NCBI GenBank assembly: GCA_964469505.1
Contig: CAYXZO010000027.1
Coordinates: forward strand, 1 to 32,330
Direction of reading: 5' to 3'
Length of the DNA stretch: 32,330 bases
From: CAYXZO01 sp964469505
GTDB taxonomy: Bacteria; Fidelibacterota; UBA8477; JABMPR01
Shown piece by piece: positions 1 through 7,640 of this stretch. Every line of letters starts with the position of its first letter. Within the stretch, counting starts at the first letter, position 1. The notes beneath the pieces are model-generated. The model searched no databases. It saw only the letters and a list, made by a program, of their open reading frames with translations, and was not told the DNA's origin. Made by a program: the position numbers and the translations under genes.

Positions 1-205
1 AACGACGACGGTAAGGCAACAATTCCGAATGAAATCTACCATCTCTACTACGAGGAACCTGAACCCCCTTCGAATTGCCCATGAGGATTAGCAAGTCCCT
101 GTAGTAACAGCCGTTGCTTTTTGTCTGGGGATGATCTTCTAAGTAAGCTCTACGTTCTTCCAGCAGCATTTTCTCTAAAATTTCCTTAATATAGCTCCCC
201 AGTGC
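1..205 (-). pseudogene. IS256/Mutator-family transposase, N-terminal part, cut by window edge and probably frame-disrupted
   Basis: Reading leftward from an ATG at 169, 56 residues are open to the window edge. They contain the hallmarks of the N-terminal part of IS256-type transposases: an EERRAYLEDHP segment, NGCYYRDLL (family form NGYYxRDL), then VPRSRDGRF and ELLPYRRR. The frame continues upstream of the ATG with a family-like SYIKEILEK but meets a TAA at 206-208 without a normal start codon. A second frame (240 down to about 199) encodes KITVGFHKHWG, which would join smoothly if one base were restored in the GGGG run at 197-200. The catalytic DDE part lies outside the window. I infer a decayed or frameshifted copy; a sequencing error in the G run would explain the frameshift equally well. 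Family assignment is from remembered sequence patterns. Confidence 0.75.
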
Positions 206-236
206 TTATGAAATCCTACCGTTATTTTTAATTGTT

Positions 237-280
237 TCAGCCTCCTTTCTTTTTTCAAATCTTTCTCCACAGGAGGCTGA
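237..280 (-). promoter_or_regulatory. hairpin masking the transposase Shine-Dalgarno sequence
   Basis: A perfect 10-bp inverted repeat, TCAGCCTCCT (237-246) and AGGAGGCTGA (271-280), encloses 24 nt. On the minus strand the second arm carries AGGAGG, an ideal Shine-Dalgarno, directly before the transposase reading frame. In a transcript entering from the epimerase side both arms would be present and the site would be paired. This matches the fold-back inhibition known for IS10; its action here is inference. Confidence 0.55.
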
Positions 281-417
281 TTTACTACTTCAACTAGTAA
301 ACAAGACACAATTAATTTTACACTATAAAAAATTTAGGATGAGTTATATCTTTTTTACGTCTGTGAACTATTTGCGCTTATCTGCTCTTTACCAGTAGAT
401 ATAATCAATCTGGTTTC
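281..417. other. non-coding spacer between insertion sequence and epimerase gene
   Basis: No open frame with a plausible start or ribosome-binding site is seen. The sequence is AT-rich. A weak ACCAG/CTGGT pairing just after the epimerase stop (near 395-415) is the only terminator-like element and lacks a T tract. The boundary of the insertion sequence probably falls in this stretch. Confidence 0.4.
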
Positions 418-843
418 TCAGCACTCCCGCTGCCACAATTCAATCAGCACGCCCCCCGTATCCCGGGGATGAATAAATTGAATCAAGCTACCGTGAGCTC
501 CCTGTTGGGGTTCATCATAAAGCAGAGTCAAACCGGCGGCTTTTACTTTGTCACTTATCGCTTTTAGATCGTTAACTTCCAAGGCCAGGTGGTGCAAACC
601 AGGGCCGCGTTTGTCCAGAAAGCGTTTGACAGCCGTATCTTCCCCCAAAGGTACCACTACTTCCAGGGTTGGGGCCGATCCTCCAGGTTTAAAAAAAACC
701 ACTTCAACCCCTTCCGAAGGTACTTTTTCCGAACCGGTGCAGGCGATACCCAACACTTCAGAGAGGACAAAGCGCAACTTCTCGGCCTGCGGTTGAGCAA
801 TACCGAGGTGTGCGATTCCAATTACCCGACCTTCATCGGCCAT
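418..843 (-). CDS. mce: methylmalonyl-CoA epimerase
   Basis: This 141-residue cytosolic VOC-superfamily enzyme interconverts (2S)- and (2R)-methylmalonyl-CoA, linking propionyl-CoA carboxylase with the B12-dependent mutase. Two beta-alpha-beta-beta-beta modules are visible: IAHLGIA near residues 10-16 and GLHHLALEV near 82-90. Likely metal ligands are His12, Glu61, a His of the pair 84/85 and Glu135 in the final VLIELW strand. The length is normal for the family. The start ATG lies 3 bp after the stop of the PBP4 gene, and a GGAAAGG within that gene's end is the likely ribosome-binding site, so the two are translationally coupled. Neither the mutase nor the carboxylase is in the window. The family call is secure. 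Confidence 0.93.
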   Translation of the reverse strand: MADEGRVIGIAHLGIAQPQAEKLRFVLSEVLGIACTGSEKVPSEGVEVVFFKPGGSAPTLEVVVPLGEDTAVKRFLDKRGPGLHHLALEVNDLKAISDKVKAAGLTLLYDEPQQGAHGSLIQFIHPRDTGGVLIELWQREC

Positions 844-846
844 ACA

Positions 847-2382
847 TCAATACCTTTCCAGTAACAGGCAAATGCGGTCCTGGATGCGGTTTATTTCACG
901 GGTGGGGATAGTGTAATGGTTCACCATCAGCGAAAAAACCAGCCATTTCTTGTGCCTGGTGAGCAGATAGCCACTCAGAGAGCGAACATATTCCACGTAT
1001 CCGGTTTTAGCCCACAAATTACCCTCTAAAGGTGTTCCCTGCATACGATGCGCCAGAGTGCTGTGCTCCTCTCCGGGGGTGGCCAGGGAGGCCATATAAA
1101 TAGCCCGGTAGGGATGTCGCCACATCATTTGCAGCAATGAAACAGTATTCGCGGGAGCCACCAGATTGTGTCGGGAAAGCCCTGAGCCATCCACGATCGT
1201 CAGGTTTTGAGTATCCATTCCCAGCGAATCGAACAGAGCCATCTCCACCTCGATACCGGCTTCATTGGAACCTTCCCCCCGGAACATAGCCCCTAAAGTG
1301 CGCTGCAAGCATTCGGCGATGAAGTTCTGACTGGGCTTGTTCACCTTGGCGATAATTTCACTCAAAGGCGGAGAGTAATGAGTGAAAAGGGGTTTCCATC
1401 GGTCATCGTAATGTTTCTCTTCCAGAATATCATCTCCATCCCGCGGCTGGCCCCGCACTTCGATTCCGGCGCGCTGGAGATATTCTTTTAAAACCCATAC
1501 AGTAAATAGAGTGGGGTTCTCCACCGTGAGGGCGTCCCATTTCACACCGGTAGACCGGGGGTACCATCCGCGAAACCAGCCTAGGTTGCGCCCCCGCTCC
1601 CGGCCGCTCTTCCATTCCGGCAGGGTATCTACATCCGTGGTGATCAGCTCATTATCCAGCTGCAAATAGCTGGTGGGAGGGAACTTTTCTAGTTTGACCG
1701 GTGATCCCACTTTGGTGGGAGTTATGCGGATATCCACGTAATTCTCGTTGTAAGAAAGCCCAGTGATTTGGGCCGCGTAGTAATAGGGTTCATCGTCCCA
1801 GCTCCAACCATACCCCAGAGGTTCATCGGTGAAAACATCATCATCACCGATGATATCGCCATCGATCCGCCGCACACCGTGGGCCAGTAGCGAGTCGGCA
1901 AAAGCCAGGTATAGCGAATCGTAGTTATGGTCATAGAATCGCCAGGACCAGGTGGGATCTCCACTACCCCTGATGATAAGATTACCACGAAGAACACTGT
2001 CAGGAGTGATTTCGCCATCGATATAGAAGGTGGTGGCGTATCTAAAATCAGGTCCCAAAAGGCACAGGGCAGCAGCAGTAGTGTACAATTTCATATTGGA
2101 AGCCGGCATGAACAAACGCCTGGCATTGCGTTCATAGATCACCCGATCGCTCCCTGCCTCCCGCACCGAGACCCCCCAGAAGGCCATATCCACTCCGCTA
2201 TGTTCAATAAGGGTATCCAGGGCATAGGCCAAACGCATGCGATGGCCGGCCAAGGCGGGAAATCTGGGTAGGGGCGATACATGGGGCTTCTGGATGGTAC
2301 AAGCCGCCAGAAGTAAACCGACAAATCCTAAGCTAAACCTGACCGAGATATTGGAAGTCAACGCTGTGGTTTTACGCTCCAT
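847..2382 (-). CDS. dacB: D-alanyl-D-alanine carboxypeptidase/endopeptidase, PBP4 type, predicted lipoprotein
   Basis: This 511-residue serine peptidase of the penicillin-binding S13 family would trim or cleave peptidoglycan cross-links outside the cytoplasmic membrane. All three active-site motifs are present: SNMK (Ser95, Lys98), SQN (351-353) and KTG (459-461). The long insert between the first and second motifs is typical of PBP4. The N-terminus has a hydrophobic stretch ending in LLAAC with Cys28, a good lipobox, so I predict membrane anchoring rather than the usual free periplasmic form. The start ATG is preceded by AAGGGG at 7 nt. It lies between the epimerase genes mce and the enolase-superfamily gene and is probably cotranscribed with them. 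Confidence 0.92.
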   Translation of the reverse strand: MERKTTALTSNISVRFSLGFVGLLLAACTIQKPHVSPLPRFPALAGHRMRLAYALDTLIEHSGVDMAFWGVSVREAGSDRVIYERNARRLFMPASNMKLYTTAAALCLLGPDFRYATTFYIDGEITPDSVLRGNLIIRGSGDPTWSWRFYDHNYDSLYLAFADSLLAHGVRRIDGDIIGDDDVFTDEPLGYGWSWDDEPYYYAAQITGLSYNENYVDIRITPTKVGSPVKLEKFPPTSYLQLDNELITTDVDTLPEWKSGRERGRNLGWFRGWYPRSTGVKWDALTVENPTLFTVWVLKEYLQRAGIEVRGQPRDGDDILEEKHYDDRWKPLFTHYSPPLSEIIAKVNKPSQNFIAECLQRTLGAMFRGEGSNEAGIEVEMALFDSLGMDTQNLTIVDGSGLSRHNLVAPANTVSLLQMMWRHPYRAIYMASLATPGEEHSTLAHRMQGTPLEGNLWAKTGYVEYVRSLSGYLLTRHKKWLVFSLMVNHYTIPTREINRIQDRICLLLERY

Positions 2383-2421
2383 TCACCAGCCCCTTATTGA
2401 AGAAGAATTAGAGCCTCTGGT

Positions 2422-3459
2422 TCAAGCCCAATGAACTCCGGTGCGGGGACGTACCCCCGTGCCGGGGGCGTTGGTCAAAATCAACCTACCTTTATGATTC
2501 AAAACCCCCACAAAGGGGTCATCAGCCAATAGCATATTGCCATCCAGATCCAACCAACGGGCCAGACCCGCCAGTTGAGCCATCATACTTATTCCCACAG
2601 AAGTTTCTACCATACACCCCAACATTACTTCCAAACCATATTTTCGGGCCAGGCTGATCATTTTCAACGCGTTGGTAGGACCGCCGCACTTCATCAATTT
2701 GATGTTGATTCCGTGAAAAGCATCTTTTAACCCTCCCACGTTTTCAGGTCGAACCACATTTTCATCCGCCACCAACGGGAGGGGAGAAAATTCCTTCAGC
2801 TCAGCAGTTAATCCCAGTTCAGCTGCGGGAAAAGGCTGCTCCACGAACTCCACACCCTGCTCCGCCAACCATGTCAGCATCTCCATAGCTGGTCTAAGGC
2901 TCCGCCAGCCTTCATTAACATCTACCCGCAAGAGCCGATTGGTGTGCTTTCTAATGGTTTGGACTATTTCGCGATCATGATCCGTGCCCAGCTTGATTTT
3001 AAGGATGGGATAAGCCGAGGCCTCCTGGAGCTTCTCTGGCAGCTCTTCCAGGTCCGAAATGCCGATGGTGTAACTAGAAAGTGTAACCGCTCGGCTCCCG
3101 CCCCACAAGCGCCATAGCGGAATTCCCTTGCGGCGGGCATATAAATCCCAATAAGCCATGTCCACCGCCGCCTGCAATGCAAAACTGGAGGGGAGCAATT
3201 CCTCCAAGCGAGTCATTCGATCCTCGGCGGCTTCCAGCGGGAGCTGTTCCAACTCATGGTGGTGCTGTTCTAATAACTCCCGCACCTGTTTCGGTGTATC
3301 CTGGTAACGCCTTGAAGGCGCTGCTTCCCCATACCCGATGTGCTCTCCATCCGTCAGCTGCAGGATAAATACTTCATAGGCTATCCGCCCTTCCCGAGCG
3401 ATGCGGAACTCAAACTTGGGATGGATTACATGGCGGGTCCATTTTAGAGCTAATTTCAT
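2422..3459 (-). CDS. enolase-superfamily dipeptide (L-Ala-D/L-Glu) epimerase or N-acyl-D-glutamate racemase
   Basis: The protein has 345 residues and an intact muconate-lactonizing-type active site. KIK (154-156) supplies catalytic Lys156, the magnesium ligands are Asp180 (VDVNEGW), Glu207 (EQPF) and Asp232 (ADE), and Lys254 in INIKLMKCGG is the opposing base. Proton abstraction from both faces fits a racemase or epimerase. The family includes YcjG/YkfB dipeptide epimerases of murein-peptide recycling and DgcA, an N-acetyl-D-glutamate racemase; sequence alone does not separate them. The DUF1611 gene upstream favours the DgcA reading, and the PBP4 gene downstream fits either. AGGGGG lies 7 nt before the ATG. 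Confidence 0.85.
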   Translation of the reverse strand: MKLALKWTRHVIHPKFEFRIAREGRIAYEVFILQLTDGEHIGYGEAAPSRRYQDTPKQVRELLEQHHHELEQLPLEAAEDRMTRLEELLPSSFALQAAVDMAYWDLYARRKGIPLWRLWGGSRAVTLSSYTIGISDLEELPEKLQEASAYPILKIKLGTDHDREIVQTIRKHTNRLLRVDVNEGWRSLRPAMEMLTWLAEQGVEFVEQPFPAAELGLTAELKEFSPLPLVADENVVRPENVGGLKDAFHGINIKLMKCGGPTNALKMISLARKYGLEVMLGCMVETSVGISMMAQLAGLARWLDLDGNMLLADDPFVGVLNHKGRLILTNAPGTGVRPRTGVHWA

Positions 3460-3476
3460 GGTTTTAACCCCCTATT

Positions 3477-3516
3477 CAGGGCCGAAGAAAACTTTCTCCG
3501 GAAACATCGGCCCCTG
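3477..3516 (-). other. hairpin in the leader of the enolase-superfamily gene
   Basis: CAGGGCCGA (3477-3485) pairs with TCGGCCCCTG (3507-3516) over 9 bp with one bulged G. No T tract follows in the minus direction, so this is not a simple terminator; it lies about 18 nt before the ATG at 3459 and could affect translation or RNA stability. Confidence 0.35.
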
Positions 3517-3517
3517 G

Positions 3518-3569
3518 AAAAATCCGCGCCGGGGCTTATTGCACAAGGATTTTATTTAAAGCCCCGGCG
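3518..3569 (-). terminator. probable intrinsic terminator or attenuator after the DUF1611 gene
   Basis: An 11-bp perfect inverted repeat, CGCCGGGGCTT (3527-3537) and AAGCCCCGGCG (3559-3569), spans the stop codon of the DUF1611 gene. In the minus direction it is followed by CGGATTTTTCC. The T run is short, so termination may be partial and the enolase-superfamily gene may still be reached by read-through. Confidence 0.5.
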
Positions 3570-4616
3570 GGGCCGTAAGTGGAGGAATTCCAGAATGGTT
3601 GACGCTAGAACCCCGGTGGGCTGATTCACCAAGTCCTCTACGGGTAACCCCGTTTCCCGCCTGATCCGGGCAATGATCGCCGCTTGCTCACCCTCCGACA
3701 CAGGATCCAAAAAGAGGGAAACGCCCAGCACCCTGGCCGGTTTGAAAGGCCTTAACAGCGCTTCATGCCACTCCACCAGAAGCTTAACCGGCGGAATGGG
3801 ATCGCCGAACGCATTTTTAAGTCGCCCGGGTTGATGGCAGAAAATCATGGCGTCGGGCATCGTGCCGTGAAGTAATCCAAGTGTTACACCGGAGAATCCG
3901 ATATGGTTGAGAGCTCCCTGCCCCTCCACGATGATTAACGGCGTCTGACCATCAACCTGCTCCAGTTCGGCTTCGATGGCACCGGCCACAAAATCCGATA
4001 CTATGGCGTCCACAGCGACTCCCCGTCCACTGAGGGCAATTCCCGTTTGGCCGGTACCGACAAAGAGCGTGGGTAGTCCCCGAGCTTGTAAAACTCGCTG
4101 GAGTTCCAAGGAAGTGGTCATTTTACCCACATTGGCATCACTACCCACCGTCAGCAAGACTCGTGAGCGGCGTTTTTTCCAAATACCCCTGGCCACCTGT
4201 AACTTCTCGGGTGGACGTCGTAAATCCCGTATCAGATCCCGAAAGGGGCGAAACTCCGGATCATCAGCCAGAAAATAGTGCAGACCGTTCCAAACTTCCA
4301 TTCCCTGTCGTAGTGCCTGAAGCAAATCTCCCCGCCAACCAGGATCCAAACGGCCCCCTGTGGGTGCAATTCCGATAACCAATACATCCGGCTTAAAAAC
4401 CAAGGCCTCCGTCAGGCTCGCTACCACTGGAATCTCACCTCCGTACCCCAACACTTGCTGAGCAGTTTTCCCTGCTTGCGATGGATCCAAAACAGCGACC
4501 ACTTCCGTATTACGGTATCGGATAAAGGCGTTGGCGGTTTTGCTAGTTAAAGGTCCAAAACGCCGAGGGGCAAAAAGCAGGAAACGCCTGGGTTGCATAA
4601 GGGAGGGATTAGTCAT
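3552..4616 (-). CDS. DUF1611 family protein, DgcN-like (putative D-glutamate N-acetyltransferase)
   Basis: The 354-residue protein has the two-part DUF1611 architecture. The N-terminal Rossmann-like half contains VVAVLDPSQAGK and VLVIGIAPTGG. The C-terminal P-loop domain contains GSDANVGKMT (158-167) followed by TLFVGTGQTG and IIVEGQGAL. Members of this family have been described, from memory of the literature, as DgcN, which N-acetylates D-glutamate in a catabolic pathway with the racemase DgcA. The next gene downstream is an enolase-superfamily epimerase, the expected partner type. No strong Shine-Dalgarno sits at normal distance; a GGAAGG lies about 17-22 nt upstream, so the start is moderately certain. 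The family call is firm; the reaction is inferred. Confidence 0.82.
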   Translation of the reverse strand: MTNPSLMQPRRFLLFAPRRFGPLTSKTANAFIRYRNTEVVAVLDPSQAGKTAQQVLGYGGEIPVVASLTEALVFKPDVLVIGIAPTGGRLDPGWRGDLLQALRQGMEVWNGLHYFLADDPEFRPFRDLIRDLRRPPEKLQVARGIWKKRRSRVLLTVGSDANVGKMTTSLELQRVLQARGLPTLFVGTGQTGIALSGRGVAVDAIVSDFVAGAIEAELEQVDGQTPLIIVEGQGALNHIGFSGVTLGLLHGTMPDAMIFCHQPGRLKNAFGDPIPPVKLLVEWHEALLRPFKPARVLGVSLFLDPVSEGEQAAIIARIRRETGLPVEDLVNQPTGVLASTILEFLHLRPRRGFK

Positions 4617-4656
4617 TAGAAGAAATTATAAACCGCCTTCCCGAATCCATAAATAA

Positions 4657-5262
4657 TCAACCTATATCCATCGGTTCCAAGATATAGGTGGCTTGCTGCA
4701 CCAACGGGTTGAACCAGAATTCGGAACCGTGACGGACAGTCTGCAAAACTTGCCAGCCCTGTTTGCTAAATATCTCCTTCCACTGGGAATCACTCCGTCC
4801 GAGACCATGCTGCTCACTGGAAAAAAGATTCAGCAGATGATCCATGGCGGCCGTCACCCGGCTGCGGAGGGGAGATTCATACAAATCCTCGGCAATTATC
4901 CAACGCCTAGCCAAAGAAAGCAGGTTACTTAGCTTCGTTTCACAAGCGGGGATATGGTGCAATACAAAGAGAGCGATCCCACAGTCAAAGGTCCCTGGTC
5001 GAAAAGGAGGCCGGCGGCCATCGTAGAGTACTGGTTTGATTTCCGGCACCAGGCTCAAGTCATAAACATCCAATGGGACCACGTGGTAATTATGCCGTCG
5101 CAATATTTTAGTGAAAATACAACTCCCAGGGCCTAACTCCAGAATACGGCCTTCAAGGGGCAGCCAGGGGCGAATGCGTGCAAAAATCCGTTCCGCTCGG
5201 TGAGCCAAAACAGGACGCGCTATGTGTCGGCCGATGAATCTGATGGGAGCTAGAGCCGGCAA
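4657..5262 (-). CDS. class I SAM-dependent methyltransferase, substrate unknown
   Basis: A Rossmann methyltransferase domain is clear: RILELGPGSC is motif I, followed by VVPLDVYDL, then TFDCGIALFVLHHIP as motifs II/III and WIIAEDLYE further on. This suits a small-molecule or lipid methyltransferase of the Methyltransf_11 type; the substrate is not recognisable. The start is uncertain. The longest frame begins at a TTG at 5379 and would overlap the enoyl-CoA hydratase gene by 101 bp with residues that look non-homologous. I chose the TTG at 5262, 16 nt after that gene's stop, giving 201 residues; a GGAG lies about 20 nt upstream, which is not ideal. It is probably cotranscribed with the hydratase. 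Confidence 0.72.
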   Translation of the reverse strand: MPALAPIRFIGRHIARPVLAHRAERIFARIRPWLPLEGRILELGPGSCIFTKILRRHNYHVVPLDVYDLSLVPEIKPVLYDGRRPPFRPGTFDCGIALFVLHHIPACETKLSNLLSLARRWIIAEDLYESPLRSRVTAAMDHLLNLFSSEQHGLGRSDSQWKEIFSKQGWQVLQTVRHGSEFWFNPLVQQATYILEPMDIG

Positions 5263-5278
5263 AGCTGTCGGTTTTGGC

Positions 5279-6055
5279 TTATTCTCCGGTGAAATTGGGT
5301 TTGCGTTTTTCCAGAAATGCCCGGGCGCCTTCGATACGATCACGGGTGTCGAATATATCCCGGAAAGCCTGGGCTTCAATTTCCATACCTTGATCCAGGG
5401 GCAAATGGTAGCCCTGGAAGACAGCCTTCAAAGTATATTTAAGGGCCTGGGGTCCTTGAGCCGCAAGCCGTTGGCCGATTTTCCCCACTTCATCCAGCAA
5501 TTCACTGGCCGGAAAAACTCCATTCACCAACCCGATTCGATAGGCTTCCTGGGCGTCAATCATGCGACCGGAAAGCAGCAAATCCAGTGCATTACCGACT
5601 CCCACCAGACGAGGCAAACGTTGGGTGCCGCCATACCCGGCAATGATACCTAGCGTAACTTCCGGCTGACCGAACTTGGCATTCTCGGCCGCGTAGCGCA
5701 GATGACAAGCCAACGCCAGTTCACAACCACCCCCCAGCGCATAACCATTCACGGCCGCAATGACTGGTTTTTCGGTCTGTTGAATGCGCAGGAACAGCTC
5801 CTGCCCCCGCCGGGCAAAACGATAAGCCTCCTCGGGACTGAGCTCAGGGAACTGACCGATATCGGCCCCGGCCACAAACGCTTTCTCGCCGGCACCGGTC
5901 AGAACTATCACTCGTACCTGCTGGTTGCTTGCGACTTCCTCAAAAGCCGCTTCCAACTGGTCCAACAATTCGGCATTAAGGGCGTTTAGCTTTTCCTGGC
6001 GATCCAGGGTCAGATAAGCCAAATGACCATCAAGGTCTATCCTGACTTGAGACAT
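5279..6055 (-). CDS. enoyl-CoA hydratase/crotonase family protein
   Basis: This 258-residue enzyme hydrates trans-2-enoyl-CoA to 3-hydroxyacyl-CoA. The oxyanion-hole segments AGADIGQF (near 62-69) and GYALGGGCELAL (104-115) are intact. Both catalytic glutamates are present, Glu112 and Glu132 (QPEVTLG), so it should be a true hydratase rather than an isomerase-only member. GYGGTQRLPRLVG follows as in short-chain crotonases. An excellent ribosome-binding site, AAGGAGG, stands 7 nt before the ATG, and a 148-bp spacer separates it from trkH, so it may begin its own transcript. With the methylmalonyl-CoA epimerase gene in the same direction it points to fatty-acid, butyrate or amino-acid acyl-CoA metabolism. 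Chain-length preference cannot be read. Confidence 0.92.
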   Translation of the reverse strand: MSQVRIDLDGHLAYLTLDRQEKLNALNAELLDQLEAAFEEVASNQQVRVIVLTGAGEKAFVAGADIGQFPELSPEEAYRFARRGQELFLRIQQTEKPVIAAVNGYALGGGCELALACHLRYAAENAKFGQPEVTLGIIAGYGGTQRLPRLVGVGNALDLLLSGRMIDAQEAYRIGLVNGVFPASELLDEVGKIGQRLAAQGPQALKYTLKAVFQGYHLPLDQGMEIEAQAFRDIFDTRDRIEGARAFLEKRKPNFTGE

Positions 6056-6203
6056 TTAAACACCTCCTTACAAATCAATCCTAAAACTAATGCAAACCCT
6101 CCACTACCCCAGGTCCATTTTTCTCTGGCGAAACGCAGTTCTGCCGCTTAAAACTTCCGCTGCTGTGAGTTTTTAGTATTCAGTAATCCCCCCTGATGTG
6201 GGG

Positions 6204-7640
6204 TCACTGCCAGAAAGATTTTTTCAGCAGCACCACCACCGACAATATTTCCAGGCGCCCCATCAACATCGCCACCAAGAGGAGCCACTTCTGCCAGATT
6301 GGTAACCATGCGTAAGAAAAATCCGGCGATAAGGCACTCAGCGGCGGACCAATATTGCTGAGAGCCGAGGCGCTTAAAGCCGCAGCTTGAGTTAGATTCC
6401 AGCCCCCCCAGCTTAACGTCAGGCTGAGGCCGAGAAAGATCAACAGGTAAAGGGCCACGAAAAACAGAATATTGTGCAGAGTTCGTTCCTCCACTTGCAG
6501 TTTGCGCAGTTTGATGGGCAAATAAGCTGTGGGGTGCAGCATGCGCCGCAATTCGGTACCTAAAAGTTTCAGCAAAATCAGCAAGCGTCCCGCTTTGAGC
6601 CCACCCCCGGTGCTACCTCCAGTGGCCCCGATGATCATCAACCAAAACAAAATGATGCGAGCAAAAGCGTGGTCGGGAGTTTTTAAGGGGAAACCGGTAG
6701 TAGTCGCCGCGGAAACCACGGGAAACAGAACGTCCACCAGATTCTTCCGCGCCGCGGAAGCTTCCGAAAAAGCCACCCCCGCCGCCCCCACTACTATCAG
6801 AGCTAACCAGAAACGCCATTCCTGATGGCGCCAGTACCGGATCGGTTGGCCCTTTAAGGCAAAATGATGGAGTGAGAAATTGGTCCCCGCTATCAGCATC
6901 AAAAATATCAAGCTGATATGGAGATAATTACCGGCGGGGAGCTTGGTAGTGGGCATAAAGCCGCCAGTGGATACGGTACTTAAGGCTAAGCAAACCGTGT
7001 TCAACAGGCTCAAATCCGCGAATAACAATACTCCAAAAGCAAGGACTGTGAACCAGAAATAGATTGCAATCAAAGACCGGGTGATGGGATTCAAACGCAA
7101 TACCAAATGAGACGGCCCTGGGCCCGGAGTGTCGGCGGCATAGTGCATGGAGGGGGTCTTATCCAGCAGCGGTAGGAGGTTGACCACAAACAGTAATACA
7201 GCGGCACCCCCCAGCCACTGAGTAATGGCTCGCCATAAAATCAGGGTTGCCGGCCAATTCTCCGGGTTTCGTAAGATTGTAGCGCCGGTAGTAGTAAACC
7301 CGGACATGCTTTCAAACAAGCCATCGGTAATTCCCAGACCAGCCCCCCAAAATGGAATGGCCCCGAAAACTGCCGCTAACCCCCATCCGGCAACCGCTGC
7401 TAGAATGCCCTGCCGGGGAGTCATACGAGGCAATTGCAAATGGAGGCGAACCAACGGGGTGGCAATCAACAACCCCAATAGCCCCGAACCTAAAAACACT
7501 AAAGCAATGGATTCACCAAAAGAGAGACCGAGAAAACCGCAGATTACCGCGCTCCCGCCTACTACAAACAGAACTCGGCCGAGGACTATCGGTAGCGGGG
7601 AGGAATAGGAGCGCTTACTATTTGAAAAGCTTTTCCACAT
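6204..7640 (-). CDS. trkH: Trk/Ktr-type potassium uptake channel subunit TrkH
   Basis: The 478-residue integral membrane protein forms the K+-conducting pore of the Trk system. The four pore-loop repeats are recognisable by their filter regions: SGFTTTGA (113-120), VSTGGF (223-228), AATTTGF (311-317) and SNIGPP (428-433). GGSTGGGLKAGR (341-352), characteristic of TrkH/KtrB, follows the third pore. Multiple hydrophobic helices fill the rest. The ATG lies inside the end of trkA with a 23-bp overlap and has no clear Shine-Dalgarno, so translation probably depends on coupling to trkA. The trkA-trkH pairing supports a functional two-component transporter. Confidence 0.93.
   Translation of the reverse strand: MWKSFSNSKRSYSSPLPIVLGRVLFVVGGSAVICGFLGLSFGESIALVFLGSGLLGLLIATPLVRLHLQLPRMTPRQGILAAVAGWGLAAVFGAIPFWGAGLGITDGLFESMSGFTTTGATILRNPENWPATLILWRAITQWLGGAAVLLFVVNLLPLLDKTPSMHYAADTPGPGPSHLVLRLNPITRSLIAIYFWFTVLAFGVLLFADLSLLNTVCLALSTVSTGGFMPTTKLPAGNYLHISLIFLMLIAGTNFSLHHFALKGQPIRYWRHQEWRFWLALIVVGAAGVAFSEASAARKNLVDVLFPVVSAATTTGFPLKTPDHAFARIILFWLMIIGATGGSTGGGLKAGRLLILLKLLGTELRRMLHPTAYLPIKLRKLQVEERTLHNILFFVALYLLIFLGLSLTLSWGGWNLTQAAALSASALSNIGPPLSALSPDFSYAWLPIWQKWLLLVAMLMGRLEILSVVVLLKKSFWQ

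Larger units (their letters stand above)
1..345 (-). mobile_element. left part of an IS256-family insertion sequence (outer boundary uncertain)
   Basis: The transposase fragment and its untranslated leader occupy the left edge. The stretch from about 281 to 345 is AT-rich and contains GTGTAAAATTAATTGTGTC on the minus strand, which resembles the terminal region of many IS256-type elements. I cannot fix the terminal inverted repeat because the other end is outside the window. The element lies just downstream of the methylmalonyl-CoA epimerase gene and in the same orientation, so operon read-through would enter it. Confidence 0.5.

Noticed and set aside
589..864. Plus-strand open frames across the minus-strand genes, for example this one and 1927-2271, 5222-5653 or 7225-7608
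   Set aside because: They are antisense shadows of well-supported genes, without ribosome-binding sites or recognisable domains.
6187..6212. Terminator after trkH formed by CCCC/GGGG around the stop codon
   Set aside because: The stem is short or needs internal mismatches and no T tract follows, so I do not call it.
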